Below are positions 33,658 through 43,131 of a stretch of DNA of 64,000 nucleotides, piece by piece. The translations under genes and the position numbers were made by a program. The notes below the pieces were generated by a model. It did not search any database and was not told the origin of the DNA. It saw nothing but the letters and a program-made list of their open reading frames with translations. Source of the DNA: Streptococcus cristatus (GTDB taxonomy: Bacteria > Bacillota > Bacilli > Lactobacillales > Streptococcaceae); contig NZ_RJPS01000004.1 in assembly GCF_003943505.1 (NCBI RefSeq), positions 1 through 64,000 on the forward strand, in the 5' to 3' direction. Positions within the stretch are counted from its first letter, which is position 1, and each line of letters opens with the position of its first letter.

Positions 33658-33687
33658 ACGATACTACTATCGTAGTATATTATACCA
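33658..33687 (-). promoter_or_regulatory. spx promoter with overlapping palindromes
   Basis: An extended -10, TGGTATAAT, is at 33679-33687 on the minus strand. Immediately downstream, at the start site, lie two overlapping perfect inverted repeats: ATACTAC/GTAGTAT (33661-33667, 33672-33678) and ACGATA/TATCGT (33658-33663, 33668-33673). Their position suggests a repressor site. Confidence 0.6.
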
Positions 33688-33722
33688 CAAAAACCATCGG
33701 TCTTGCGACCTATTTTGAAAAA

Positions 33723-34871
33723 TTATTCCTCAATGTCAAAGGCATCGTCTAGATCAAGAGTCACTTCTTCCAACTTTTCAATAGGAGCCTCAGCCTTACC
33801 CTTGGCAGTTTCTGCTGCCTCATCATCTTCAATCAAGCCGTATCGTACACGGACTTGACGGTCGATTTCGTCAAAGACTTCTGGATGATCAGCCAAGTAT
33901 TTCTTAGCATTCTCAGAACCCTGACCAATTTTTTCATCGTTGTAGGAGTACCAAGCACCCGCTTTTTTGATGATATCCAAGTCAGTTGCAATCTTAATCA
34001 GCTCGCCCGTCTTAGAAATACCTTCTCCGTACATGATTTCCACAAAGGCTTCCTTGAATGGTGGAGCCACCTTGTTTTTAACGACCTTGATTTTGGTTTC
34101 CTTACCGACATTGGTGTCCTTCGCATCGCCTGTACCCTTGATTTGAGTATTGCCACGGACATCCAAACGAACAGAAGCATAGAACTTCAAAGCACGTCCA
34201 CCTGGTGTTGTTTCAGGATTTCCAAACATAACACCAACTTTTTCACGTAGCTGGTTAATGAAGATGGCAATCGTCTTGGTTTTGTTAATAGAAGCAGACA
34301 GTTTGCGCATGGCTTGGCTCATCATCCGAGCCTGCAAACCAACGTGGCTGTCACCGATATCTCCATCGATTTCTGCACGAGGTACTAGGGCCGCAACTGA
34401 GTCGATAACGACCAAATCAACTGCACCAGAGTCAATCAATTTTCCTGCAATTTCAAGACCTTGCTCGCCAGAGTCAGGCTGAGACAGCAGCAACTCATCA
34501 ATGTTTACACCCAGAGCTGCAGCGTAGGACGGATCCAAAGCGTGCTCCGCATCGATAAAGGCTGCGATACCACCTTCTTTTTGGGCTTGAGCCACTGCGT
34601 GAAGAGCAACGGTTGTCTTACCAGAAGACTCTGGGCCGTAAATCTCAATAATCCGTCCCTTAGGATAGCCACCCGCACCGAGGGCGATGTCCAAAGCCAG
34701 AGAGCCTGAACTCATGACTTGAACTTTTTGCTCAGCTCGCTCGCCCAGACGCATAATAGCTCCCTTACCGAAGTCTTTTTCAATGTTTTTTAGGGCGTTG
34801 TCTAAAGCTTTTTGGCGTTCATCTCCAAATTTCTTTGTAATTTCATCCAAATTTTTCTGTTTTTTTGCCAT
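33723..34871 (-). CDS. recA: Recombinase RecA
   Basis: 382 residues. Walker A GPESSGKT is at 79-86, Walker [11 protein letters not shown] near 152, the DNA-binding L2 loop near [16 protein letters not shown]. An acidic tail ends ...LDDAFDIEE. It forms filaments for homologous recombination and transformation. It is downstream of cinA in the same late-competence operon (58-bp gap) and will also be expressed from other promoters. Confidence 0.97.
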   Translation of the reverse strand: MAKKQKNLDEITKKFGDERQKALDNALKNIEKDFGKGAIMRLGERAEQKVQVMSSGSLALDIALGAGGYPKGRIIEIYGPESSGKTTVALHAVAQAQKEGGIAAFIDAEHALDPSYAAALGVNIDELLLSQPDSGEQGLEIAGKLIDSGAVDLVVIDSVAALVPRAEIDGDIGDSHVGLQARMMSQAMRKLSASINKTKTIAIFINQLREKVGVMFGNPETTPGGRALKFYASVRLDVRGNTQIKGTGDAKDTNVGKETKIKVVKNKVAPPFKEAFVEIMYGEGISKTGELIKIATDLDIIKKAGAWYSYNDEKIGQGSENAKKYLADHPEVFDEIDRQVRVRYGLIEDDEAAETAKGKAEAPIEKLEEVTLDLDDAFDIEE

Positions 34872-34929
34872 TTATTTCTCCTGTTTTTTTCTAAAATGTC
34901 TTTTGGCCATCTGTTTATTATACCAAAAA

Positions 34930-36186
34930 TCAGTCCTTTAATAAAGTTTTTCGTACGAGGTTGAAGGCGTGCATGACGGCAATCTTCCGCACATCCCGTC
35001 GGCTGCGACCAGCAATATTGACCTCAATCATTTCCGTTCCTGATTCACTCGCTAAGCCGATAAAAACAGTTCCAGCTGGATGGCCTTCCAGTGAATCTGG
35101 GCCAGCCACACCTGTCAGACTGACAGCCAAGTCGCTCTGAGTCAGCTTTCTAGCCTGCTCTGCCATTTTCCCAGCCGTAAAAGCGGAAACGACGCCATAC
35201 TGCTCCAGATCTCCCAATGGAATATCCAGCATCCGACTCTTTTCCTCCATACTGTAAGTGACAAAGCCACCTGAAAAAATGGAGGACGCCCCAGCAAAAT
35301 CCGCTAAGGTTGCTTGAAAAAGACCAGCTGTCAGACTCTCTGCCGCCGAAATTGTCTTCCCTTGACTCTTTAGCAACTCAAAAGCCACCTGTGCCAAGGA
35401 ATTGTCATCCCCATAACCATAGAAAATCTCTGACAGTGACTGTCCTTCAAAAGTCTTATGTGCCAAAATTTCCTTTTCCACAGCCTCAAACTTAGCATCC
35501 GCTTCTGCCTGACTCAGAGCCTTAGTGGACAATCGCAAAGTCACTTCGCCCGTCTTTGCATAAGGTGCAATGGTCGGATCACTTTGTTGATCAATCATCT
35601 GAGCCAAAATAGTCACCAACTGACTCTCGCCAATATCGAAGAAGCGCAGCACCCGTGAATACAATTTCTGGCCTGTGGATAAGAGGGGAACCAGCTCGTT
35701 ATTAACCATAGGCTTGAGCTCACTAGGCGGGCCTGGCAGGACCACATAGGTCGCTCCATCAACTTCTAGTAAGCCGCCAACGGCCAGGCCTGTCGCATTT
35801 GGTAGCGGAGTCGAGCCTGTAACCAGCTGGGCCTGACGCTCATTGTTGGGCGTTCGAGCATAATCTGGTCGACTGGCAAAAAAACGGTCCAACTTTTCCA
35901 CAGCCGCTGGGTCGAAGCTCAAACCTCGACCTACAAACTTAGCCAAGGTCTGCTTGGTCAAATCATCCTCTGTTGGCCCCAGCCCCCCTGTCAGGATAAT
36001 TAAATCACTGCGCTTTTTGGCAATTTCTAGGACAGAGAGAAGACGGTTTTCATTGTCCCCCACTGCTGTCTGAAAATAGACATCAATCCCTAGACTAGCT
36101 AGCTTTTCAGATAAAAATTGGGCATTGGTATTGACAATCTGACCTGTCAGAATCTCGGTGCCCACAGCAATAATTTCTGCTTTCAT
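34930..36186 (-). CDS. cinA: Competence-damage protein CinA
   Basis: 418 residues from ATG 36184-36186, with TAGGAGGTT upstream; a frame 24 residues longer would start inside the promoter. An N-terminal MoCF_biosynth domain ([28 protein letters not shown]) is followed by the C-terminal NMN deamidase domain ([36 protein letters not shown]). It is known to guide RecA to the membrane in competent pneumococci and to recycle NMN. The cin-box lies 17 bp upstream. Confidence 0.96.
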   Translation of the reverse strand: MKAEIIAVGTEILTGQIVNTNAQFLSEKLASLGIDVYFQTAVGDNENRLLSVLEIAKKRSDLIILTGGLGPTEDDLTKQTLAKFVGRGLSFDPAAVEKLDRFFASRPDYARTPNNERQAQLVTGSTPLPNATGLAVGGLLEVDGATYVVLPGPPSELKPMVNNELVPLLSTGQKLYSRVLRFFDIGESQLVTILAQMIDQQSDPTIAPYAKTGEVTLRLSTKALSQAEADAKFEAVEKEILAHKTFEGQSLSEIFYGYGDDNSLAQVAFELLKSQGKTISAAESLTAGLFQATLADFAGASSIFSGGFVTYSMEEKSRMLDIPLGDLEQYGVVSAFTAGKMAEQARKLTQSDLAVSLTGVAGPDSLEGHPAGTVFIGLASESGTEMIEVNIAGRSRRDVRKIAVMHAFNLVRKTLLKD

Positions 36187-36203
36187 AGAACCTCCTACCT
36201 TAC

Positions 36204-36211
36204 TATTCGGA
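36204..36211 (-). promoter_or_regulatory. SigX cin-box for cinA-recA
   Basis: The minus strand reads TCCGAATA, one base off TACGAATA, 17 bp before cinA. An AT-rich GATAAAAT a few bases upstream may be a SigA -10 that gives basal recA expression. Confidence 0.8.
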
Positions 36212-36287
36212 ATTGGCTTTATTTTATCACAAAAAAGGGCAAAAAAGTTGATTTTCATGTCATGAAATAAAAAGAACTGTCAACTTA

Positions 36288-36317
36288 TTGACAAAGTTGT
36301 CAACATCCTGTGGATAA
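36288..36317 (+). promoter_or_regulatory. TTGACAA palindrome with adjacent DnaA box
   Basis: TTGACAA-AG-TTGTCAA (36288-36303) is a perfect palindrome apart from the two-base centre; another TGTCAA half lies just upstream. TGTGGATAA (36309-36317) is a perfect consensus DnaA box on the minus strand. It lies between the divergent cinA and XRE genes. No second DnaA box was seen nearby, so it is not an origin. Confidence 0.5.
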
Positions 36318-36370
36318 CTTTTGGAATTCTGTTTGTTATGGAGAATAACTGGATCGTTAGGCAGATGCTA

Positions 36371-36399
36371 TTGGCAAAGGAGACTTTTCTTTTTATAAT
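36371..36399 (+). promoter_or_regulatory. Promoter of the XRE regulator
   Basis: TTGGCA (36371-36376) and TATAAT (36394-36399) are 17 bp apart. The ATG follows at 36455 behind AGAAAGGGAA. Confidence 0.7.
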
Positions 36400-36454
36400 A
36401 AACATGAAAAGGACGTAAAAGTAATTTATTCATTTCGTTAGAAAGGGAACCATC

Positions 36455-36865
36455 ATGAAAATCTCTCAAGTTCTCAAAGACATTCGTCAACATCATCAGC
36501 TCACTCAGGAAGCCTTGGCTGAAAGACTCAAGGTTTCCCGCTCTGCCATTGCCCGCTGGGAAAGCGAAAAAGGTATCCCTGATATTGGAAATCTCATCGC
36601 CATTAGCCGCGAGTTTGATCTCAGCTTGGACCAGCTCATCAAGGAGGATGGGCGCTTGGAGAAAAAGGTCATCGAAGACAGCAAGGCCAAGAAATGGCAC
36701 TATTTGGTCATTTTCTACCTCTTCTCCGTTTTGGTTGAAATCGCCATCTTTGCTTATTTACACCATATCTTTATGGCGGGCTTCCTCGTCTCAACTCTCT
36801 TTATGCTTTTCTTCGAGCTGCGCATCTTTATCAAGGAAAAGATTTGGATGCAGAAAGGGGAATAA
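36455..36865 (+). CDS. XRE-family regulator with two membrane segments
   Basis: 136 residues. An N-terminal helix-turn-helix (LTQEALAERLKVSRSAIARWESEKG, about 17-41) is followed by LDQLIKEDG and, after a charged linker, two hydrophobic helices (about 86-104 and 106-125). Membrane-bound XRE regulators of this form often act on a neighbouring gene. The convergent neighbour is a CPBP protease, separated by a repeat element. The target is not known. Confidence 0.82.
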   Translation: MKISQVLKDIRQHHQLTQEALAERLKVSRSAIARWESEKGIPDIGNLIAISREFDLSLDQLIKEDGRLEKKVIEDSKAKKWHYLVIFYLFSVLVEIAIFAYLHHIFMAGFLVSTLFMLFFELRIFIKEKIWMQKGE

Positions 36866-36881
36866 GAGAGTAGAGATAACA

Positions 36882-37048
36882 AAAAGAGTTTGGGACAAAA
36901 AGATTTCAATTTTTAAAAATCTCAATTATTAAGCCCTTCAAATCTATAATTAAATGCGAAAAGCGAACAAAGCAGAATTCTGATTACCAGAAAACTAGTT
37001 TTGTTCGCTTTTTATATTTGAGGTCGGACTTTTGTCCCAGACTCTTTT
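36882..37048. repeat. TGGGACA-ended inverted-repeat element with a different core (type B)
   Basis: 167 bp. The ends AAAAGAGTTTGGGACAAAA (36882-36900) and the complement of AAAAGAGTCTGGGACAAAA (37030-37048) match at 18 of 19 bases. They share the TGGGACA ends of the three type A copies, but the interior is unrelated and holds a hairpin AAGCGAACAAA/TTTGTTCGCTT (about 36961-37020). It lies between convergent genes and its right end overlaps the stop codon of the CPBP gene, so it can terminate both. Confidence 0.78.
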
Positions 37049-37706
37049 ATTGATTTATAGTCAATAAGGTAATCACAAAAGCAATGATATTGTTGCAACA
37101 ATGGAGGACAATTGGATACCAGATATTTTTGTCCTTTCTCAGATATAGGAGCGAGAGAAGAAGACCCCCGGCAATGTAGGAAATAGCTGTCACCCACTCT
37201 GACAAGACCCAGCTGTGCATATGCAGGGTAGCAAATAGAAAGGTGGTTAACACAATACCAAGCCAGTTAGGGAATTTTGCCATGAAGCTGCCTAGGAAAA
37301 AGCGACGGAAGAAAAACTCTTCAACTATTGGCCCAATAAAGCAGCCGACCACCAAGATTAGAAAGGGATTTTTCAACAAGGCACCTTGAATATTGGCTTC
37401 ATTCTGTCCCTGCAGTGGCAAGCCTAGACTGTGTTTAATCAGAGCTGAAAGCAAGTTGCAGGCAATGGACAGGAGGAAAACAAAGACCATATACAAGGAA
37501 ATCGTTTTTAGAAATTCCTTCTTCTTGGTCAGAATCAAGGCTAGCTGCTCCTTTAATTCTTCACGATAAGCTAAGATTCCCAAGATAAATAAAAGGAAAT
37601 AAACTGGGTAAATCAACCAATTTATCCCAATCAACTGCAAGCCTCTACCTAGGAATAAGATCGTATAGAGGGTGATAAAAATAAGGAGAAATTTTCTTGT
37701 TTTCAT
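37047..37706 (-). CDS. CPBP family intramembrane metalloprotease
   Basis: 219 residues from MKTRKFLLIFITLY; a start 12 codons earlier would overlap tag. Six to eight hydrophobic segments are seen. The CPBP (Abi) motifs are present: EEFFFRR (EExxxR), FATLHMH (FxxxH) and a late HCCNN. Family members process lipid-linked or prenylated substrates and some give immunity to bacteriocins. No bacteriocin gene is seen here. It starts 4 bp after the tag stop. Confidence 0.88.
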   Translation of the reverse strand: MKTRKFLLIFITLYTILFLGRGLQLIGINWLIYPVYFLLFILGILAYREELKEQLALILTKKKEFLKTISLYMVFVFLLSIACNLLSALIKHSLGLPLQGQNEANIQGALLKNPFLILVVGCFIGPIVEEFFFRRFFLGSFMAKFPNWLGIVLTTFLFATLHMHSWVLSEWVTAISYIAGGLLLSLLYLRKDKNIWYPIVLHCCNNIIAFVITLLTINQ

Positions 37707-37710
37707 TGTT

Positions 37711-38265
37711 CTACTTCCAATCACAATCATTTTCATGGTCATTGATAAGGCCAGCTGCTTCTAAGAATGAATAGACACAAACTGGACCGACAAATTTGAA
37801 GCCTTGCTTTTTCAGCGCCTTGGACATAGTTTCTGACAGCTCTGTCTTAGTAGGTGCTTCCTTGTAGTTCGTAATTTGATTGTCAATCATTTTGAAATCG
37901 ACAAAGGACCAGATATAGTCATTAAAAGAGCCAAACTGCTTTTGAACAGCCAGAAAAGCTTGGGCATTATCCCTAGTTGCATAGATCTTCATCTTATTGC
38001 GGACGATATTAGGATTATCCAAAAGAGCATCCAAGTCTGCATCCGTCATCTGGACAATTTTCTGGGCATCATAGAAATGAAAAGCTTCTCGGAAGGCTTG
38101 GCGTTTATTCAGAATGGTCTCCCAAGAAAGTCCAGCCTGATAGGTCTCCATACAAAGCAATTCAAATAATTTCTGATCATCATGGAGGGGCTTGCCCCAC
38201 TCCTCATCATGATAGGCTACATACAAAGGGTTATTCATTTTTACCCAGCCGCAGCGTTTGGTCAT
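37711..38265 (-). CDS. tag: DNA-3-methyladenine glycosylase I (Tag)
   Basis: 184 residues. RCGWVKMNNPLYVAYHDEEWG at the start and H177-x3-C181 at the end provide the zinc ligands (Cys5, His19, His177, Cys181) typical of Tag. SWETILNKRQAFREAF carries the substrate-binding region. It removes 3-methyladenine from DNA in the cytoplasm and follows ruvA with a 9-bp gap. Confidence 0.95.
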   Translation of the reverse strand: MTKRCGWVKMNNPLYVAYHDEEWGKPLHDDQKLFELLCMETYQAGLSWETILNKRQAFREAFHFYDAQKIVQMTDADLDALLDNPNIVRNKMKIYATRDNAQAFLAVQKQFGSFNDYIWSFVDFKMIDNQITNYKEAPTKTELSETMSKALKKQGFKFVGPVCVYSFLEAAGLINDHENDCDWK

Positions 38266-38274
38266 ATCTTCCTC

Positions 38275-38868
38275 CTATTTCACCAACATCTTAAGGGCAG
38301 ACTTGATATAGTTTTCCGCCGTATCAGTCGTGCCTTCAAAGAATTTCTTGATTTTCTTGAGTTCAGCGGCTTTGTAGCCCAGAGCCAGCATGGCTTCCAT
38401 GGCTTCTTCCAATTCTTGATTTTCATTGCTAGCTTGTACTGCAGCCTTGGCAGGAAGTTCGTCACCAGCTACTGCCACTTTTCCTTCCAAGTCCAGCACC
38501 ATCTGCTGGGCTGTCTTCTTGCCAATTTTAGGAAACTTGGTCAGGTAGGTGATGTTTTTCTGCTCAATAGCTTGTACCAAGCCAACATTATCATCAGCTG
38601 CAATAATAGCCAGGGCAGACACTGGGCCAATACCTGAGACTGAAATCAAGCTGAGAAAGAGTTGCTTCTCCTCCTCGGTTGCAAAACCATATAAGAGTTC
38701 CGCATCTTCTCTTACCACCTGGTGAACATAGACCTTAGCTTCCTGATGGAGATGTCCTGAGTAAGCATAAGGGTTGGCCACATGAAGAATATAGCCGATA
38801 GAGTTGACTTCCAATACAATATACTTGGCTGTGATTTTACTGATGATTCCTTTAAAATATTCGTACAT
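38275..38868 (-). CDS. ruvA: Holliday-junction branch migration protein RuvA
   Basis: 197 residues from [17 protein letters not shown], the standard start; a 236-residue reading is an artefact of an open upstream stretch. Helix-hairpin-helix motifs [15 protein letters not shown] and [19 protein letters not shown] lie near 75-130, and domain III forms the C-terminus. It binds Holliday junctions and directs RuvB. ruvB is not in the window. Confidence 0.95.
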   Translation of the reverse strand: MYEYFKGIISKITAKYIVLEVNSIGYILHVANPYAYSGHLHQEAKVYVHQVVREDAELLYGFATEEEKQLFLSLISVSGIGPVSALAIIAADDNVGLVQAIEQKNITYLTKFPKIGKKTAQQMVLDLEGKVAVAGDELPAKAAVQASNENQELEEAMEAMLALGYKAAELKKIKKFFEGTTDTAENYIKSALKMLVK

Positions 38869-38953
38869 AATCTTCCTTCTTTTTGTATCATTTTGCTTAT
38901 CTAGTATATCATATTTTTGGTCTAGAAACTGCAAATAGAAGTGCAACCGGTGG

Positions 38954-38982
38954 TTGACAAAATGTACAGGAAGCTGTATTCT
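38954..38982 (+). promoter_or_regulatory. Promoter of the XRE-RDD pair
   Basis: TTGACA (38954-38959), 17 bp, TATTCT (38977-38982), followed by the gene at 39038 with AGGAGG-like sequence before ATG. Confidence 0.7.
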
Positions 38983-39037
38983 CAAGATAACTAAAAGCTG
39001 TTAGGATAGAGTCAGCAAAGAAAAGGAGGCTGTCACG

Positions 39038-39541
39038 ATGAAACTCGCTGATAAATTATTTGAACTAAGAAAAGAAAAAGGCTGGTCACAAGAAAAACTG
39101 GCTGAACAGATCAATGTCTCTCGCCAGAGCATTTCCAAGTGGGAGTCTGGCCAAGCGCTGCCAGAACTGGAAAAAATTGTAGAGCTGAGCAAGATTTTCC
39201 AGGTGACGACAGATTATCTACTTTTAGAAGAAAGTGACAAGCCGGAAATAAAACCCGTCCTCTCAGAAGACGAAAAAGACCGCTACTATCAGCAAGTAAA
39301 ATCTTATGGCTTCTGGCATATTTTGTATATTCTTGTATCAGCCTTGGCTATTTATCTCTTTTCCGCAGGTTCTATCTTTCCAGCAAAATTCACTGCCCTA
39401 GTCTGGTTAACTTTTTTCCTCCTAGTCGCATCAGCAATGGCTATTAACAAGGCGCTAAAGATTAAGGAAAAGTATCTGGACAAGGTTATCGGCTTTGATG
39501 ATTCTAAAAAAGAAGATGCTCAAGATGAAACTAAAAACTGA
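39038..39541 (+). CDS. XRE-family regulator with C-terminal membrane domain
   Basis: 167 residues. The HTH ([24 protein letters not shown], about 16-39) is canonical. Two hydrophobic helices lie near 93-111 and 115-137. AAAGGAGG precedes the ATG. It overlaps the start of the RDD gene by 17 bp, so the two are made together, and it probably controls its own operon or senses a membrane signal. Confidence 0.85.
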   Translation: MKLADKLFELRKEKGWSQEKLAEQINVSRQSISKWESGQALPELEKIVELSKIFQVTTDYLLLEESDKPEIKPVLSEDEKDRYYQQVKSYGFWHILYILVSALAIYLFSAGSIFPAKFTALVWLTFFLLVASAMAINKALKIKEKYLDKVIGFDDSKKEDAQDETKN

Positions 39542-40046
39542 CAATCCCCTACCTGTCAAAACTCGTCTGAAAGAGCTGATTGGAGACTGGCTCTTCATCT
39601 CAGGCTACCTCATTGCTCTTTTTTTACTAGCTATGGGCTTTTACAATCTGGTTCTAGGAGGCATTCCTGTATTCACTGAAGCCCAGAGCCAGCTTCTGGC
39701 TTTTTCTAGCTCAGTCCTGCCTCTAACTATTATCTTTGCTTGGTTAGACTATAGAAAAGGCAGTTTTGGCAAGCGTTGGGCAGGTTTACAGTTAGTTTAC
39801 AAGCATAGGAGCTTTGCTCACAGCCTTTTGCGCTCTGCTATCAAGTTTGTCCCTTGGCAGCTGGGGCATATGGGAGCTATCCGTAGTGCTTATCAAGCAG
39901 ATGCCCTGTCAATTTTCTTGTCAACTTCAGCAGGGATTTTCTTCCTGATCTTTTTGCTGATGGGACTACTTCGCAAAGACAAACGCCATCCAGCTGATTT
40001 GCTTGCTGGAACGCAAGTTCAGCTCAACAATTCAAAACAGCTCTAG
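39525..40046 (+). CDS. RDD family membrane protein
   Basis: 173 residues from [19 protein letters not shown], starting inside the end of the XRE gene. An RDD-type domain has [17 protein letters not shown], three to four membrane segments, and [12 protein letters not shown] with a late [19 protein letters not shown] proteins are integral membrane proteins, some with ion-transport activity. The substrate is unknown. Confidence 0.83.
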   Translation: MKLKTDNPLPVKTRLKELIGDWLFISGYLIALFLLAMGFYNLVLGGIPVFTEAQSQLLAFSSSVLPLTIIFAWLDYRKGSFGKRWAGLQLVYKHRSFAHSLLRSAIKFVPWQLGHMGAIRSAYQADALSIFLSTSAGIFFLIFLLMGLLRKDKRHPADLLAGTQVQLNNSKQL

Positions 40047-40081
40047 TTCGATGACTAGGGCTGTTTGATCTTCTATACAGT

Positions 40082-42025
40082 TTAGTATTTCCCTAACTCC
40101 CTCAGGCTAGTATGATTTTCCTGAATGCGGCGGAACATTTTTTCCATATCCGACTTGGTAAAGTTGACCAAGACCGGTCGGCCGTGTGGGCAGTTGTAAG
40201 GATTATCACACTGGGACAGCTGAAAGAGCAAATCACGCGCAGAATAGTCATCCAGACTGTGATTGGCCTTGATGGAGCGTTTGCAGCTCATCATAATGGC
40301 TAGCTCTGCTCGATATTTCTTGATAGAAACTTCCTTGGTCAGGAGAAGCATATCACACATTTCATAGATGCCGGCCTCAATCTCCTCTTCTTTGAACCAA
40401 ATCGGATGTTCACGAAGGATAAACTGATTGGCTCCGTACTCTTCTAAAAAGATGCCAGCGTCTTCTAACAGCTCCATCCGCTGCTTGATTCGCAGCATAT
40501 CGTCCGCTGGAAATTCAAAGATATAAGGCACTAAGAGTTGCTGCTGGCTATTGTCCACATCCCCAATCTTCTCCCGATAATACTCATACTTGACCCGCTC
40601 TTGGGCAGCATGCTGGTCAATAATGTAAAGACCGCCCTTGCCCTGAGCAAAGAGATAGGTACCATGCATCTGCCCGAAGTATTCTAACTCTGGGAAGCTT
40701 GACTTCTCTTCCTGTTCTAACTTATCCACAGCCCGCTCCAGACTAGCCTGGTCTAGCTCGGGATGGTCTAGTTGGTCATAGCTGGCCAGCTTTCTCTCTG
40801 CGAATTTGACCGAAGTCGGTTGTGGCTCTGCTTTTTCGTCAGTATTTGCCTGAACAGGTTCTGATGTTTCTTCAAAGGATAGTTGCTGCTCGGCCACCTG
40901 TGGCTTGAGGAAGAAGTCATTCTGCTCCTTATCGTAGTAGAGGCGATTTTCTTTAAGAGGAAGGCTGGTCTGCTCAGGCTTATTGGCACGCTTAACAGTT
41001 GATTTGGCAAGATTTTCCAAAGCATCCGGGATAAGATCCTGCTCCTTGAGACTGGTCGCAATGGCTTGCGAAATCAAAGCCATGAGTTCCCGTTCTTTAG
41101 AAATCCGCACCTCTTGCTTGGTCGGATGGACATTGACATCAGCCAGATAAGGGTCAATCTGAATATTGATGACCGCGAGTGGAAAGCGGCCTACCATAAG
41201 CTTGCTGCCGTAGCCGTCCAAAATAGCACGATTGAGCAGGAAATTCTTAATATAGCGACCGTTGATAAGGATCGTAATATAATTACGATTTGCACGAGTC
41301 AGCTCGGGCAGACTGACATAGCCGCTCACCTCAAAGTCCAGATCTGAAGCAGAGATTTCCACCATTTTCTTAGCTGTTGCCAGACCATAGATTCCCGCAA
41401 TAGCCTGACGTAGATTGCCACTACCGGCAGTCCTTGTCATTTCGCGGCCGTCGCTGACAAGGGTGAAAGCCACCTCCGGATGGGCCAGACTGAGCCGATT
41501 AATCACATCAACGATATGGGACAGCTCAGCCTGCTGGCTCTTCATATACTTGAGCCGGGCTGGAGTATTGAAGAAGAGATCTTCTATCTTGATTTTCGTT
41601 CCCACCGGGCTGCTAGTAGGCACATGCTCTTCAATCTCACCACCTTGGGCAACCAGCAGAGTCCCGTGCTGGCCGGCTTCCGTCGCTGTCTCAATAGTAA
41701 AACGCGAGACAGAAGCAATAGAAGGAATGGCCTCGCCACGAAAACCCAGTGTCCGAATCCGAAAGAGATCCGCCTGCTTCTTGATTTTACTGGTAGCATG
41801 GCGGCGAAGGGCCAGAGGGACATCTTCGTGGTCTATTCCCTCGCCATTATCCGTCACCTGAATGCTCTTGAGTCCAGCCTCTTCGATTTCGATGGTAATC
41901 TGGCTGGCACCCGCATCAATTGAATTTTCCACTAGCTCCTTGACCACGCTGCTAGGCCGCTCAATGACTTCACCGGCCGCAATCTGATTGGCTAGAATTT
42001 CTGGAAGTTCGATAATTTTTGACAT
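40082..42025 (-). CDS. mutL: DNA mismatch repair protein MutL (HexB)
   Basis: 647 residues from [20 protein letters not shown], the conserved start, with GGAG seven bases upstream. A 690-residue reading adds a non-conserved stretch. The GHKL ATPase has [18 protein letters not shown] and RGEAIPSI. The C-terminal dimerisation domain contains [19 protein letters not shown] and CPHGRPVLV, the metal-binding endonuclease type being partly present. It works with MutS. TATAAT at 42054-42059 on the minus strand is the likely promoter. Confidence 0.95.
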   Translation of the reverse strand: MSKIIELPEILANQIAAGEVIERPSSVVKELVENSIDAGASQITIEIEEAGLKSIQVTDNGEGIDHEDVPLALRRHATSKIKKQADLFRIRTLGFRGEAIPSIASVSRFTIETATEAGQHGTLLVAQGGEIEEHVPTSSPVGTKIKIEDLFFNTPARLKYMKSQQAELSHIVDVINRLSLAHPEVAFTLVSDGREMTRTAGSGNLRQAIAGIYGLATAKKMVEISASDLDFEVSGYVSLPELTRANRNYITILINGRYIKNFLLNRAILDGYGSKLMVGRFPLAVINIQIDPYLADVNVHPTKQEVRISKERELMALISQAIATSLKEQDLIPDALENLAKSTVKRANKPEQTSLPLKENRLYYDKEQNDFFLKPQVAEQQLSFEETSEPVQANTDEKAEPQPTSVKFAERKLASYDQLDHPELDQASLERAVDKLEQEEKSSFPELEYFGQMHGTYLFAQGKGGLYIIDQHAAQERVKYEYYREKIGDVDNSQQQLLVPYIFEFPADDMLRIKQRMELLEDAGIFLEEYGANQFILREHPIWFKEEEIEAGIYEMCDMLLLTKEVSIKKYRAELAIMMSCKRSIKANHSLDDYSARDLLFQLSQCDNPYNCPHGRPVLVNFTKSDMEKMFRRIQENHTSLRELGKY

Positions 42026-42160
42026 CATTTTCTCCGTATTTGTTCTGCTATCTATTATAACACATTGGGCTCTTTCTATCAGAAGGCAGCCTTTTCTTGA
42101 CCATTCTGCCCGCCAGCCAAACCATATAGACACAAATAGCTGCCACATAGACAAAAGGGC

Positions 42161-42189
42161 TTGTTTTCGCTGCTAAGTTGCGGTTTAAT
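42161..42189 (+). promoter_or_regulatory. Possible promoter of the LytTR-DUF3021 operon
   Basis: TTGTTT (42161-42166), 17 bp, TTTAAT (42184-42189). GGAGG follows before ATG 42210. Both boxes are weak, which would suit an activator-dependent promoter. Confidence 0.4.
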
Positions 42190-42209
42190 AAAGGTGAAAG
42201 GAGGAAGTT

Positions 42210-42650
42210 ATGAAAGTTAAGCTAAGAATCGATTCTCAAGTTACCGAAGACTCCGTTAGCATTGAGGCTCGCCTCATGACAGAAAGTATTCAGGAATTGG
42301 TCCACTTTGCTCAACATCTAGGCAAAGAAGACAAGATTCATGTCAAAAAAGAAGATGAAATCTATCTGCTGGATGCTAAGGAAATCCACCGAATCTATAC
42401 AGAAAATCGCCAGGTTCAGGTTCGAACGGCAAAAGACGGCTATCGAGCTCAACAAGCTCTTTATCAGTTGCTGCAGGTCCTGCCGGAGTATTTCCTGCAG
42501 ATTTCTCAGTCGGAGATTATCAACAGCCGACAAATCAGCCACCTCAAGCTGACTCCAAATGGTCTGATTCAAATATTTCTGAAAAACGGCGACCAGACAT
42601 ACTCGTCCCGCCGTTATCTCAAATCTATCAAAGAAAGGTTGCAATTATGA
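42210..42650 (+). CDS. LytTR-domain transcriptional regulator
   Basis: 146 residues. A short N-terminal region is followed by a LytTR DNA-binding domain (about 45-145) with HVKKEDEIYLLDAKEIHRIYTEN, FLQISQSEIINSRQISHLKL and SSRRYLKSIKERL at the end. There is no receiver domain. Regulators of this form are paired with a membrane inhibitor in the LytTR regulatory systems (for example HdrRM and BrsRM of S. mutans), which control bacteriocin and competence genes. It overlaps the DUF3021 gene by 4 bp. Confidence 0.9.
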   Translation: MKVKLRIDSQVTEDSVSIEARLMTESIQELVHFAQHLGKEDKIHVKKEDEIYLLDAKEIHRIYTENRQVQVRTAKDGYRAQQALYQLLQVLPEYFLQISQSEIINSRQISHLKLTPNGLIQIFLKNGDQTYSSRRYLKSIKERLQL

Positions 42651-43117
42651 AAACTCGTCTTAAAGAACTCTTTTTCGGAGGGATTGGAGGGATTTTCATC
42701 GGTCTCTTCTTCTCCATGATTGTTTCTTATTTTTACAATCCAGCTTATCTACCGCTGCACCCTCGCTCCCCTATCGGTCACTTCTTTTTGAGCCAACATG
42801 TCCATGTTTCCCTCATCATGCTCTACTGCATGCTTGTCTGGTTTATCATGGGAGCTGTTTTCAGATGGAGTGGAAGCTTCTTCCAAAGAGACTGGAGCAT
42901 CGTGCGCTCCATCGTCAGTCACTATAGTGTGATGATTCTGACCTTTGCACTTTTAGCTAATCTAGCTGGATTTTTCCCAAGAGAAAAAATACTCAGCCTG
43001 ACACTGACTGCCGTTGGGGAATTCACCCTCATTTATCTGATTATTTCAGCTATCATCTACTATCGCACCTACCGCAACATTCAAAAAATCAACAGTGGTT
43101 TGTCTAGCAAATCGTGA
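42647..43117 (+). CDS. DUF3021 membrane protein, likely inhibitor of the LytTR regulator
   Basis: 156 residues with four membrane segments (about 10-30, 56-77, 92-112, 118-140) and short charged ends. The pattern fits DUF3021, typically encoded directly after a LytTR gene. In related systems the membrane protein holds the regulator inactive until a signal arrives. The signal is unknown. It is followed 14 bp later by a repeat element. Confidence 0.85.
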   Translation: MKTRLKELFFGGIGGIFIGLFFSMIVSYFYNPAYLPLHPRSPIGHFFLSQHVHVSLIMLYCMLVWFIMGAVFRWSGSFFQRDWSIVRSIVSHYSVMILTFALLANLAGFFPREKILSLTLTAVGEFTLIYLIISAIIYYRTYRNIQKINSGLSSKS

Positions 43118-43131
43118 GAAACAAAAAGAGC

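Noticed and set aside
38869-38985. N-terminal extension of RuvA by 39 residues
   Set aside because: RuvA starts at MYEYFKG in the family; the extension is upstream untranslated sequence.
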